A DNA stretch of 64,000 bases from Odontocerum albicorne (GCA_949825065.1 OX463865.1:21251115-21315114); one strand, 5' to 3'. Positions 20,630-31,400 are shown, counted from the first letter of the stretch. Made by a program: numbers and translations. Notes: generated by a model not told the origin, from the sequence alone.

Positions 20630-20830
20630 GAGTTCTTCGACAATAGATTTCATGTACACAACATCCCATCTCAGATCTCTCTCGTACTTTTGGCGAAATA
20701 TGAACCCCGCTGGATGCACGCCCATCTTCTCCTCTCCGCGGGGTGTAAACATGTCTCGGGCCATCTCCGTAATGCGCAATGTTTACTCTCGTCGCGCTTT
20801 AACAAGCTTAAAATACTGTTCCGCGTCCTG
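20630..20830 (-). pseudogene. Unidentified coding-like fragment with one internal stop
   Basis: On the minus strand one frame reads DAEQYFKLVKARRE, then a TAA, then TLRITEMARDMF and on through KMGVHPAGFIFRQKYERDLR to SIVEELR, followed by two stops. Composition is GC- and CpG-richer than the flanks, and the residue pattern is strongly protein-like. It is preceded on its strand by ATCACAG, which could be a 3' splice site, but no matching 5' splice site is clear. It may be a decayed host exon or a fragment of an unrecognised TE. I do not recognise the family. Confidence 0.4.
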
Positions 20831-20954
20831 TGATCGCATGTTGCAATATCTTACGATACTCAGAGATAAATTCTGAAACTTCAAGAAACGGGTTTCAGGA
20901 GGCATTTGATGACCATCATATTTGAGAGACGTTTATAAAATTCATGAACGTACT

Positions 20955-21185
20955 TTCAACTTTTGTATAAGAATTTTCGGAGTGTTGTGCCGCGTGGTGT
21001 ACTATGTGAGTCCGAGGTTTCGAAAACGTTGTTGTTTCATCTTTAGGGCTTGTTTGTTGTCAATTTTACTATAAGCCAACGCTCTGAAGATGAAAACGGT
21101 ACAGTTTTCGAAACGTCGGCATCACAAGTCAAACCGGGCGGTACAACATTCAAAAATACCTTACGCAATTGATACGAACAACTAC
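20955..21185. mobile_element. Fold-back element F1, copy 1
   Basis: The left arm ('agtgttgtgccgcgtggtgt' ... 'tttcgaaaacg') and right arm ('ttttcgaaacgtcgg' ... 'gggcggtacaacattcaaaa') are inverted. The right half holds a hammerhead-like core at 21084-21117. Other copies are at 48945-49270 and 53860-54055. Confidence 0.75.
21084..21117 (+). ncRNA. Hammerhead-ribozyme-like core in F1
   Basis: Order: CTGAAGA (fits CUGANGA), then a stem GAAAAC/GTTTTC, then GAAAC and GTC. This matches a minimal hammerhead with a two-base, loopless stem III, the arrangement known from Penelope-like retroelements. Activity is untested; such short stem III forms are expected to need dimerisation. Confidence 0.5.
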
Positions 21186-21192
21186 GAAAACT

Positions 21193-21488
21193 TCAATGTG
21201 TGTACTTTAAACTTGACCAAATATTGACTGCTTACAGGACATATCGGGAGATCAATGTGTGTACTTTAAACTTGACCAAATACTGACTGCGTACAGGACA
21301 TATCGGGAGATCAATGTGTGTACTTTAAACTTGACCAAATACTGACTGCGTACAGGACATATCGGGAGATCAATGTGTGTACTTTAAACTTGACCAAATA
21401 CTGACTGCGTACAGGACATATCGGGAGATCAATGTGTGTACTTTAAACTTGACCAAATACTGACTGCGTACAGGACATATCGGGAGAT
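21193..21488 (+). repeat. 59-bp tandem repeat, five units
   Basis: Units start at 21193, 21252, 21311, 21370 and 21429 ('caatgtgtgtactttaaact'). The last four are nearly identical; the first has several changes. Starts just beyond the end of fold-back element F1. Confidence 0.95.
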
Positions 21489-21644
21489 CAACTTTCTTTG
21501 TTCGTTTTTTTACTGTTTTCTTTAAAAAATATTCTCAAATGACTTCTCCAACTTGACCGCAACAGCCGCAAAATTATCTATAGTGAATGGTTGTTTTGAA
21601 CTTAAATATCATATAAAAAAGATGATATGAGAAATTTGGAAAAA

Positions 21645-21800
21645 CCTTGACAAACGTGACTGAAAGAGAGAAAAGTGAATAGCCTTTATAAAAAGAATAG
21701 TATGCATGGCAAGGTGTATGGATTGGCAGAGGAGAAAACGTATTATGATATAATGAAGTCTCTGCCTATCCCAAAAGGGGCATGGTGTGATGGTGATGAA
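21645..21800 (+). repeat. LINE-A-like degenerate fragment
   Basis: 'gcatggcaaggtgtatggat' and the terminal 'cctatcccaaaaggggcatg' resemble the CMRRCMD region and 3' end of LINE-A. Weak. Confidence 0.4.
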
Positions 21801-22179
21801 TTTGTCTGAGTAGTTTACAATCCACAATCGTCTCCTTATGTTCAGTGTGAACAATGCCTCAATTTCCTCGCTTCATTATATTCAATAATTGTATGTGGTA
21901 AATACTCGTATTATATAATATTAACCGTCCCTCGAGATGCATACTCGTATTGCCGCATGCCCGTATTGAGTGTAACGCTCCGCCAAGTGTGAACTTACCC
22001 CGCGGCATCTCCGCCAAGTGTGATTGCATTCCGTTCGAAATACTTAAATTCCATCTGTGCTCTAATTACATGTTGCGAGACTCACTGAATGCTGAAAAAA
22101 CGCTTTTATATTTTTGGTGCTTTTTGACACAAAAATATTTTATTGCCAATTGTGATATATAAAAAATGCGCCTAGTCAA

Positions 22180-22620
22180 GCTTTGTCTTCGCAACATTTA
22201 AGTATGGCGCGAAGACTTGGACTCTGAGAGCAAGTAAGAGACGTAGAATAGATGCATTTGAAATGTGGTGCTGTAGAATGATGTTACGAATTACATAGAC
22301 AGCAAGGGGAACTAACGCCTCCATTCTCGATTAAGTGATTATCACTTACAGATCGTCGACAATATGTCTTTGACGAGTCCTCTGATTTTTGGACACATTG
22401 TTCGTGGCCAAGGAGACGGTTTGGAGAGATTTGTGGTTACTGGAGACGTGGAAGGACGACGCACAAGAGAAAGAATCCCAATGCGTTGGACTGACCAAGT
22501 GACGGACGCAACATGACTATTCTGCATCGCTGTTATTTGAACCGCGGAGTGCAGGGATGTATGGAGAGGAGTCAACGGAGACTATAATGGGAGTCGCGAT
22601 GCTTAGTCATGGGCTACATG
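22180..22620 (+). repeat. LINE-B copy (uninterrupted)
   Basis: Encodes YGAKTWTLRASKRRRIDAF then EMWCCRMMLRIT, followed by a TNASIL-like stretch and the C-terminal GRRTRERIPMRWTDQVTDAT region. The stretch AFEMWC-RRMLRI is typical of non-LTR retrotransposon post-RT domains. Serves as the empty-site reference for the MITE at 16844. Confidence 0.8.
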
Positions 22621-22649
22621 ATAATATGGATTTGATGTATAGAATTGAA

Positions 22650-23285
22650 GTATATGCTGTAGATATACGTGCACTGAGAAGAATACATGGGATGAGGATT
22701 TATGACAGAATACGGAATGAAGTGGTAAGAGATGAATGCGCACTGAAAACAGACGTGTTGAGTAAGATGAAGAAGAGCACTCTGAATTGGTTTGGGCGTG
22801 TTTAATAAATGGATTAAGAAAAACTAACGAAACAAACAAATACGTAGGGCAAAATTGAGTGGAAAGCGTGTGAGAGAAAGACCAAGAGAAGTATGGTTGG
22901 ATCGAGTGAATGATATTTTGAAAGAAGGAAACGTAGAAAGTCAGATACATCGTAGGAATTGTATGAGAAGGTGTATGGATGTACAAGAGGCTACGGAATG
23001 AAGTGATAAAGGGTGGATGTGAACTTAGGGCTGATGTGTTGAGTAAAATGAAGAAGATCACGCTGAGATAGTTTGGGCATATGGAACGAATAAATGAAGA
23101 AATACTAATAAACCAAATATATCAGAGTTAATGGATTGTTAGAGGAAGACCAAGGAAAGTATGGTTAGATCAAGTGTACGCTATTTTGACAGTATGAATC
23201 GTAGAAAATTAGATAATTCGTAAAAGTTGTACGAGAAGGTTTCGTTTAATTTAGATGTGTGTCGAAATAGAAAAGTCTATCTCTC
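22650..23285 (+). repeat. LINE-A: two head-to-tail partial copies
   Basis: The first copy runs from VDIRALRRIHGMRIYDRIRN to the CMRRCMDVQEA segment. At about 22993 the sequence jumps back to 'cggaatgaagtgataaaggg' and repeats the DRIRNEV-to-3'-end region. Sequence divergence between the two implies a nested insertion or an old tandem duplication. Confidence 0.8.
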
Positions 23286-23334
23286 TATGAATGTGTGATA
23301 CATTGATATACTCGTAGTTGCAATTTCTCCCAAC

Positions 23335-23470
23335 TAACCAGAATGATTTAAGAAGTTCTAGGTGGAAAAAAAAACTGAAACCCACTCTCTTTCTCGGTAG
23401 TACCGGAAATCGAATCGTAATTCTCCGGAACGAATGCCTGTAGTTCTAACAAGAAGGTCATGCCTGTCGG
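23335..23470 (-). repeat. SINE-1-like degenerate fragment
   Basis: On the minus strand an 'attcgatttccggtactacc' B-box-like stretch is followed by 'gttggttagttgggag'-like sequence similar to the tail of the copy at 53157-53290. Confidence 0.45.
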
Positions 23471-24172
23471 CATCTTGTTTGATAATATAATAGAATATTG
23501 TGGAGAGAGTAATAATAAATAACACTTAGACTACCAATTTACAGAATACACATGTGTACGATGATTATCTGGAATTCACACTTCAAGGTGCCTAAATATT
23601 GGTATAATATAGTGTGTTCAATTAAAACGGTCCCTTTGTACTTTTTTTTATATGTCTATAAACATTTCATCCTTCGATCATCAAAGGTTTTGGTTTTGAC
23701 TTTGTGGTGATTCATGGTAAAATTGTCGACAAGAAATTACTTTGTAATTTGTTTAGTAAATCACCGTTTTTTTCCACTTAATATGACGATCTATACCTAC
23801 CGGTTTCAAGGTTTTCACCTCATGAGAGGAGCACAAACAACATATATAGGTACAGACAAGCCTCGGGATAGGAGATATGCGTTTATATCTCGTATCTTGA
23901 CTTGTTTGTGGATTTGGAAAAGCAAAAAACTACGTGACAAGTGGCAATTTTTGTCAAATATTTAGTAAATATAGGTATTGCGTCAATATATGCCAAAGTG
24001 AAGCATGTATTAGAGTTAATGTAACCTTGACTAAATGGTTTCATATTTCGAAAGGGGTAAAGCAAGGATGCGTTATGTTACCCTGGTTGCTAAATATTTA
24101 TATCGATTATAATAGAATAATATATATATATGTGTTATTTTTATTATATTAATTATTATAATAGAATTAAAA
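23471..24172. other. No recognised gene
   Basis: Short frames only. The segment at 24000-24110 encodes KWFHISKGVKQGCVMLPWLLNIYID on the plus strand, which matches the KGVRQGCxLSPxLFN motif of non-LTR reverse transcriptases, so a small RT remnant is present. Confidence 0.45.
24000..24112 (+). repeat. Reverse-transcriptase motif remnant
   Basis: VTLTKWFHISKGVKQGCVML then PWLLNIYID corresponds to the RT palm motif GVRQGC-LSP-LFN-Y-D of LINEs. Isolated and short; probably LINE-A or a relative. Confidence 0.6.
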
Positions 24173-24173
24173 A

Positions 24174-24240
24174 ATCAATTTATATAGCGCCGTTAAGAGA
24201 GCGGACTCTCCTTAAGGGTGCTCTTATTCGGGATACGTAC
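24174..24240 (+). repeat. LINE-E 3' terminal fragment
   Basis: 'tatagcgccgttaagagagc' is the 3' terminal motif also seen at 38462-38515, 44750-44815, 53005-53070, 54550-54615 and 61165-61215. Confidence 0.6.
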
Positions 24241-24439
24241 CTACTATTACACAGATTAAAAATATTTCAAAATAAACATATGCACATTAATATTATGTCG
24301 CCCTGGTGATAACATGGTAGTGTGAGCCATGTGGTTATATCAGTGCACGGTTTTCTACAATTATTTATTTAACTCCCTTCAATATGTTTCTACGTTCACT
24401 TCTCCCTTCCACGCAGCAAAGTTGCAAAGGTACTTGCTA

Positions 24440-24578
24440 CTAGAATATCGTTGCTACTGAAGTCTTAGCATATTTAAATACTGACCTGTTTATATTTTTC
24501 CGTGCCCCATTGACATTGACTTTGTTCCCTTTCATTACATGACGTTCGATATCCCTCGTAACGCTTCCGTCATCTACT
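24440..24578 (-). repeat. LINE-A fragment (post-RT region)
   Basis: The minus strand encodes a DDGSVTRDIERHVMKGNKVN-like stretch, the segment after the YLGS motif. Confidence 0.7.
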
Positions 24579-24624
24579 AACTAAATAGCAACACTGCTAA
24601 CATATTTTATTTCGGCCGTAAAGT

Positions 24625-24960
24625 CTTATAATTTGTGTAACACAATATTCGTTGTTAAGCTTACTACACATAAAGCCGAATGTGTCACTGTCTCATGTCG
24701 GAATGTTTACAAACGTTTCTTTATAGTTCGTATTCCTGCAGGTTTCTTACCAAATATATTTTTCTATATATATACATGTGCGGGAAGTACCCAGTCAAAT
24801 GGCCGCAGACACTACCTTCCTATCCTTGCACTCAATTTAGAAATATTTATGTTGCAAAAAATCTGTCAATAACAGTGGGTTCGTGTCCCTAGTTGGACCG
24901 TCCTTAAATAGAGGTTTGATTCCTAAACGACGCTGTATAAATAGTAGTTTAATTACAATA
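24625..24960 (+). repeat. LINE-E 3' region
   Basis: 'acataaagccgaatgtgtca', 'gtttcttaccaaatat', 'agtgggttcgtgtccctagt' and a decayed 'aaacgacgctgtataaatag' match in order the repeats at 54390-54615, 44640-44815 and 61000-61215. Confidence 0.65.
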
Positions 24961-25118
24961 TTATTATTTTCTTTATTTCTATCGTGGAAATTTAACGTGG
25001 ACTCGAGATATTTAAGCGCATATTACTTTTAAACGAGAAATGGGACAAGAGCGCGCCGTAAAGCAGTAAGAAAGAATAAATGTTGGCTAGGTTGTGGCGG
25101 TACTGTACGAGGGTTGCG

Positions 25119-25155
25119 TGACGCGGGGTGCGGGGTGCGGGGTGCGGGGTGCGCT
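25119..25155 (+). repeat. (GGGGTGC)n short tandem repeat
   Basis: About five units of GCGGGGT in a G-rich patch. Its complement is C-rich and reads as PHPAPRTPR-type coding, which is an artefact. Confidence 0.9.
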
Positions 25156-25199
25156 GCAATATCTCACAGCTGAATTCTGTGCAGCTACTCAAACGGGGG

Positions 25200-25838
25200 G
25201 TCCTGACCAATATTAATTCAGTGGGAAATAAAAAAGACTTGAAAGAAATTCACTAAAATTTCCGATGTTATTTATTTGTGGCGTCAAAGGATGGTTTTGT
25301 TGCATTCAAAGTACTGATAACTGACGGAATTATTTAAACTCCATGTATTTATTTATAAGTATATTTATCAAAACGCTAATAACTATGTGACATTTTACCG
25401 TTGTGTAGAGAGTATCATTGAATATCATGACAATATTTAGAAATACGAGTAGCTGCTAACTTTGTGCTTTCCTTTATCAATATAAATAACTTAATATAAA
25501 CATAACATGTAAGGACAACCCTTTATAAACATGTGAAATGTTTCTATGTTGTAAAGCAACTTTCATCTCGTGCTACAAGTGATCCCGTGTGTTTGTTAAA
25601 ATTCTCGATCTCAATCCATTAAAATTCTCGATAAATCCAATTCTCCTTGTTCTGTGTAAGCGTAATGTAATGCCACTCAAATCTAAGTACTTTACTTATT
25701 CTTCTTACAAAAATGATTTACACTGATATTAATACTATACACCCTAAACATCATTTCATATTTCCCATTAACAAGCTATATCTAACGTATTGAAGGAAAA
25801 TTAAATCATATGTTACAACCTTTTCCCCTATATAATAC
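25200..25838. other. AT-rich stretch, nothing recognised
   Basis: Contains two short direct repeats ('aaaattctcgat' at 25598 and 25620) and one TACGAGTA octamer (25444). Confidence 0.4.
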
Positions 25839-25840
25839 TA

Positions 25841-26760
25841 CCTTGATCAAAAAGTTTTAGAACTTTAATTCATAAAATCGAAAATACAAGTTTATTCATC
25901 ACAATCGATATGGTCCCCTTCAAAGTACTCCCCATCGACTGCAACGCACTTACGCCAGCGCTTGATCCAATCCTCGAAACACCGCTGGTACTCAATTTTC
26001 GGTATGTCTATTAGAGCAGTCTTTGATTTTTTCATGACATCCTCTCGGGTGCTGTAACGCATTCCACGAAGCGGTTTTTTAAGTCGGTTGAACAGGAAAA
26101 AGTCGCAGGGAGCCAGATCAGGTGAATTCGAAGGCTGCTGGATAGTAGTCGTGTTGTTTTTGGTCAAAAACTCATGGAAATCATGTCTTTCGCGATTTCA
26201 ACGCGGTCCTTTTTTTTCATGAAATTGAGATCTTTCAGCACCAGTTTTGCAGCGACACGTCTGAGGCCCAAATAACTAACCAAAATGTCTTGAGTGGATC
26301 CATAAGCGATGTTCAAGTCCTCTGCCAGCTCTCTGATGGTCAATTTGCGGTTTTCGGCCAACATTTCTTTGATTTTATCGATGTTTTCATCGGTTTTAGA
26401 CTGCCACTGCGTTCTTCATCCTCGACCGACTCACGACCACTTCTGAAGCGTTCGTGCCAACGAAAAACACTTCTCCAACATTTCCAAGGTCTGCGGACCG
26501 TTAAATCCGTTTTTGACACAAAATTTAATGCAAACTCGTTGATGAACAGTTGATGCCATTTTCAAACTTATAAAAAATCGAAAACACGCACAAAGGTAGA
26601 TGTACTCAGTACAGCGTAACTTTTACAAATGTCAAGCTATGACGCTGAAATTTGGAAGGGAAGTGTCGATGATAGATGTGGTAACCTAACAAAAAAAAAA
26701 TTCCAATCGGGTGACTGACAGCGCCACACGGTGGCCGGTCCTAAAACTTTTTGATCAAGG
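25841..26760 (-). mobile_element. Mariner element (family 2), copy 1, deleted derivative
   Basis: TA-flanked (25839-25840 and 26761-26762). The inverted ends start CCTTGATCAAAAAGTTTTAG. 920 bp long. Internal deletions are the same as in the copy at 29599-30310. Confidence 0.92.
25892..26575 (-). pseudogene. Mariner transposase remnant, catalytic core deleted
   Basis: From the N-terminus: MASTVHQRVCIKFCVKNGFN, a broken first helix-turn-helix, then KEMLAENRKLTIRELAEDLN and a second helix-turn-helix ending KKDRVEIAKDMIS. This is joined directly to the C-terminal SNSPDLAPCDFFLFNRLKKP and VDGEYFEGDHID. The joint removes the blocks with the first two catalytic aspartates; only the third (APCD) is left. 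A second, smaller loss follows LEMLEKCF. Confidence 0.9.
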
Positions 26761-26762
26761 TA

Positions 26763-27040
26763 GTATGTGTTCCACTGTTACGTAAGTCTACTGGGCCAAA
26801 TCTGACAATATTTTGTAATAAACATATTAAATTTAAATATACTTAGTTTATAAATTGAAAATTAGTTTAAACAAAAACTAAGTAGTTATTACTCGTACCA
26901 CTGCATTTTTGTATCTACATGTTAGTTGAAGATAAACTTTTGTAATTTTGTTAATAAATAGATTTTTTTTTGACAATCTTAACTAATTGATTAGTAGATA
27001 TTGTCATATCTGTGTGCAATGAAGTGCTAAATAAATAAAT
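26763..27040. other. AT-rich stretch, nothing recognised
   Basis: Ends in a TAAATAAATAAAAT tract that precedes repeat R27, possibly the A-rich tail of a retroelement. Confidence 0.4.
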
Positions 27041-27240
27041 AAAATACCCGTCCGAGGAAGGACGTGTTACCAACACGTTCGACGACGGACAGAAATCCAG
27101 TGTTTCTAATTTTGAAAACTCGATGAACTAGCTTAATAAATATTGCGTGTCAATGTTGTTTCCCGGTCACGCTCTTTAACATGTCTGCATCACAAATGCG
27201 AATATATTGATGAAAAAATGCTATACGAATTGATGGGAAC
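27041..27240 (+). repeat. Dispersed repeat R27, copy 1
   Basis: 'cccggtcacgctctttaaca' and following 'gcatcacaaatgcgaatata' match 47575-47640. Upstream parts are related more weakly. A small hairpin ('cgtgttaccaacacg') lies at about 27066-27080. Confidence 0.5.
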
Positions 27241-27610
27241 TCTTTTTTTTTTCGTTTAGTTTGTTTAATTTAGTATCTCAGTTTGAGAACCTCTACCGAG
27301 GACCGTTCAAAATTGTTTTCCCTTTTCTATCCCCTGCTTTACGTTCCTCCGCTCTAGTTCCTCAATGCAATCCTTCTTGCTGCAACTATTTATAGTCTCT
27401 CTTTCTCGTGGCTCCAAGCGCCTCCGGCACCTCGGCCGGCTGTGTGAGATGATGGAGGGATTCCTTTCAAGGAAGACAGGACCACTGAAGACCGGTACAT
27501 TCATCATTGAAGATCTCTTTTTCGCTTAGTGACTGGAATAAACTGGAATCTTTTACCAGTTTTGATGGAGTTTTATTAATGTTTTCTTTTGTATATTCTA
27601 TTCTTTTATC

Positions 27611-27779
27611 TTTCTATGGAGATTCTTGCGGTTACTTGAAGCGTGGAAGAACGACATACAAGAGGAAGATCCCTAATGCATTGATTGGCCAAGTGAGAGA
27701 TGCAAAAAGACTTCCCTCAACAACTGCCCTTCAAACAATCGTCAATGGTTATCATGTGAGTCACGATGCTAAGTCATAA
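27611..27779 (+). repeat. LINE-B fragment, arm 1 of an inverted pair
   Basis: Reads GYLKRGRTTYKRKIPNALIG then QVRDAKRLPSTTALQT. Matches 27957-28146 in inverted orientation. Confidence 0.8.
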
Positions 27780-27845
27780 GTTACAGGATAGGATGGTGAT
27801 GATTCTTCTTTCGTATGATACCGTTTAACATATTCGAATCGGCAA

Positions 27846-27940
27846 TTCGAGCGTACTGAAGAACCCTTTTTGGGAGGTCTTTATATGAACACTACACATA
27901 CTCTACACTACACCTTAAGCCGAATATGTTACTGTCACAT
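27846..27940 (+). repeat. LINE-E fragment
   Basis: 'tgaagaaccctttttgggag' encodes the LKNPFWEV C-terminal motif, followed by 'taagccgaatatgttactgt' of the LINE-E 3' region. Confidence 0.55.
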
Positions 27941-27956
27941 CAGAAGATCGACAAAG

Positions 27957-28146
27957 GTTTCTGTTGACTTAGCATCGTGATTTTCATGATAGTAATTGGC
28001 GACTCCTCTCCATATATCTCTGTATTTCACAGTTTGAAGGGTAGTTGTTAAGGGAAGTCTTTTTGGGTCTATCGCTTGGCCAATCAATACATTAGGACTC
28101 TTCCTTTTGTGCGTTGCCTTCCACGCTTCAAGTAACCACAAGCCTC
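27957..28146 (-). repeat. LINE-B fragment, arm 2 of an inverted pair
   Basis: The minus strand reads CGYLKRGRQRTKGRVLMY-like and ends with 'caaatcacgatgctaagtca'-type sequence. It includes a segment (WRGVANYYHENHDAKS) that is partly lost in arm 1. The two arms are about 180 bp apart. Confidence 0.8.
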
Positions 28147-28215
28147 TTCGAAGAAAGAAAGAATATTATATAATTATTCTTCTCTTGGTAGGTTTTCTGC
28201 GGTTTTCTTACCAAA

Positions 28216-29590
28216 TATTTTTAACAGTAACATATCAAAAGTTCCTAATGTCCAAAAAGACGAGTGTGTTCACAAGGATGCTTAATACCCGGATAGGCAT
28301 TATCGTATTAAAACATTTTCAACAAGGCGCAAATGTGTCAGATATGTGTAGCATTATTATGCAACGTACATTATGTTATTATGCAACTTTATTTTACCAA
28401 AGTTTATATCAAATATTTCAAATTGGTTGTTATATAAAATAGACTAATTTAAAAAAAAAACGCGCACACTACAGGGCTAGGTGCAGGAACTGTCAGATAC
28501 TAATTGTTTGTGAATCGCAGCATGATAACAGAACGCACAATATAAATGGAAGAGGATCTCGGGAGAGGCAGGCGAGCAACAGATGAGCGGGGAAGAAGAG
28601 AAAGAGGCCGATGATTAATGAGGAAGATCCACTCCTCCCGTGCCGGAGCACTGATTGATTTTTTATCACATCTGGAGGGAAGTTTTTCCTGCGCCCTAAT
28701 ACTACAAGTACACGCACTCGAGCTTGAATAATATTTTAGGACCAGGAAAGTTAGAACAGGAGAATAGATGGTTTCAACTTGTATTACGGGTATGAATCAT
28801 CTTAAATTCAGGAAGATAAATATTTTTGTAATTTTTCATCACTTGAATGGTTGAAGTGAAAGTGAAAGAGGCACTAAGTACCAAAAAAAAACTACGTATG
28901 TAGTTCCATTCTGTATGACATTCACTTTCTTTAAGTAAACCTTGTTTGATGCAAACTTTACACATAATTTTATATGTATTGAGGATTTCGCGTACAAAAA
29001 AATACATAATTTACTTAATTCATCGCGGCAATAACAACTTCTTCACTTTACTTCTGTAAGTTACTCGTACATGAAATTCAATGCAATGCCTAGATGCGTT
29101 GTTTTGCTATGCAGGATTCATATAAATAATTTGTTGCAACTGGGTCATTGTGTTATAATATATTTTGCCGGGTGGCCTTCAAAGAACGTGTAACATGACA
29201 AACTGAGTAAGAGATGAACTAACATGTTTCAGTCGCGAGTGCGAGTAGCTAAGTACTCGTAGGTGCTTTCGGCATGTTAACTACTAGTATACACTTTATT
29301 TTTACCCTTCCCTTAGGATAAAGGTTTTAACGCCTTCGAAACCTTAGGTGTCATTTAAGCCAATAGGGCAGCAACGACTCCGAACAAACTATCAACTCTG
29401 GTGTTGATGTGTTACAGTATGTGCTTACTGTAGTGCTGCGTGTACTGGAATCATACGTCTTTTACATTACGCTGTTATTTTAAGGACATTAGACATTACA
29501 GGGAAACTATTGATGTTTCTGAGCAAAATACGAAGGTATTTTTTTTTCAGAATCATGTATCGTTGCTGAGACGTTGTGTATCTTGTTCAA
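28216..29590. other. No recognised gene
   Basis: 1.4 kb of mostly unique AT-rich DNA. A purine-rich, GC-richer segment lies at 28540-28720. Three TACTCGTA or related octamers fall at 29062 and 29254 and nearby. No element ends were identified. Confidence 0.4.
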
Positions 29591-29598
29591 CATTACTA

Positions 29599-30310
29599 CC
29601 TTGATCAACAAGTTTTAGGACTTTATTCATAAAATCGGAAATACAAGTTTATTCATCAAAATCGATATGGCCCCCTTCAAAGTACTCTCCATCGACTGCA
29701 ACGCACTTACGCCAGCGCTTGATCCGATCCTCGAAACACCGCTGGTACTCAATTTTCGGCATGTCCATCAGAGCCGTCTTCGATTTTTTCATGACATCCT
29801 CTCGGGTGCTGTAACGCGTTCCGCGAAGCGGTTTTATAAGATCGGTTGAACAGGAAAAAGTCGCAGGAAGCCAGATCAGGTGAATTCGAAGGCTGCTGGA
29901 TAGTAATCATGTTGTTTTTGGTCAAAAACTCACGGAAATCATGTCTTTCGCGATTTCAACGCGGTCCTTTTTTTGCCTGAAATTGAGGTCTTTCGGCACC
30001 AGTTTTGCAGCGACACGTCTGAGGTCCAAATCACTAACCAAAATGTCTTGAGCAGATCCATAAGCGATGTTCAAGTCCTCTGTCAGCTCTCTAATGGTCA
30101 ATTTGCGGTTGTCGGCCAACATTTCTTTGATTTTATCGATGTTTTCATCGGTTATCGACTGCCACTGCGTTCGTCATCCTCGACCGACTCACGATCACTT
30201 CTGAAGCGTTCGTGCCACCGAAAAACACTTCTCCAACATTTCCAAGGTCTGCGTACCGTTAAATCCGTTTTTCACACAAAATTTAATGCAAACTCGTTGA
30301 TGCACAGTTC
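29599..30310 (-). mobile_element. Mariner element (family 2), copy 2, 3'-truncated
   Basis: Starts after TA (29597-29598) with CCTTGATCAACAAGTTTTAG. Matches 25841-26540 closely, including both internal deletion joints. The match stops at about 30308, near 'ttgatgcacagtt', so the other inverted repeat is missing. The transposase remnant (29922-30122 and flanks) is equally inactive. Confidence 0.9.
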
Positions 30311-31317
30311 CCTGGATCCCCTGGACCCCTGGATCTTGGCCTGCTATGCGCTTCTCTATGTGATGGTGTGTGTACTTCTATTGGTTGTAATCTTGTGTTT
30401 TGTATTGATGCACACTCAAATTTTGAAATGGTCATAATCGGTCGTGCATTTTAAGAAAATAAAATAAAATAATGTTTTGTCCATTTCATTGTTTTCTATA
30501 TATCCTCGTTTTAATGTAATAAACGTCCACTTTTCTGTATGCAAAGAAGGCAGAAAGCAGAAGCTACTCAAGTTTTAATTAAATAAACGTACACCTTCAT
30601 ACGCTCCTATGAGTAAAGACGCGCCAAGTTCCGAGAAGCGCTCTGTCTCTCTCGCCTGAGTGCGGGACTGTCATCATGCTTATAATTACCTGCACTTCAA
30701 ATGCAATCCGCTTGCCGTGGAAGTGCAACCGTTTGCCTGGTGCAACCGTTTTTCATCAATTTTAGGTTTAATCTATTACCCAAAAACTATTATATAAACT
30801 AACTTAATTTTAATTACCCACGTGTGATTTTAATATTTCATTTCTGATGAATACAAATATAAAATATTATATAAGTCAATTACATTATGCACTTACAATA
30901 GTTTTAACAATACTGAAGAGTGTGCGAAAGGGGAGGGAAGGGAAGGATTCAGTGAAAGGGATAAGTAACAGGCGTGTCTAGGCGTTGTTTGAACATTTTT
31001 ATTTTTCTGAACATTTTTATTTCTCAAATTTATTGACATTTACAATTTGACCTTAAATGTTGTCTATTTAAGTTTAAAAGTATTTACTCTTTGGAATAAG
31101 GACATGTTCGAGTTCCCTTCCAGCAGATCACGCCGTGAACCTGTGCTGTCATAGCTGATCTCTAATTATGTTCCTTGCATTTGTCGTACGGATGCATCAG
31201 CGCTTCACTGACATCCGTAATGAAAGGGGGGCGCAACCATTCTCCGTAAACTTAGTAAACTGCAGATAATAATATATGTCATTCTCTGGTTAACCTCGTG
31301 AGAAAATTATCAGGGCA
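30311..31317. other. No recognised gene
   Basis: Begins with a short GC-rich piece that ends in an AAAATAAAATAAAAT tract near 30470, possibly a small retroelement that truncated the mariner. A G-rich purine tract sits at 30920-30950. Confidence 0.35.
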
Positions 31318-31400
31318 TTCATACCATCACGTCATATCCCTGTCGAGGTAGGCAAGGAGGACAAAGCGTTAGACTTTCCTATCTCGACAAGCATCCTTAA
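31318..31400 (-). repeat. LINE-A 3' terminal fragment
   Basis: Minus-strand 'ggatatgacgtgatggtatg' and the preceding CLPTSTG region. Only the last 80 bp remain. Confidence 0.65.
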
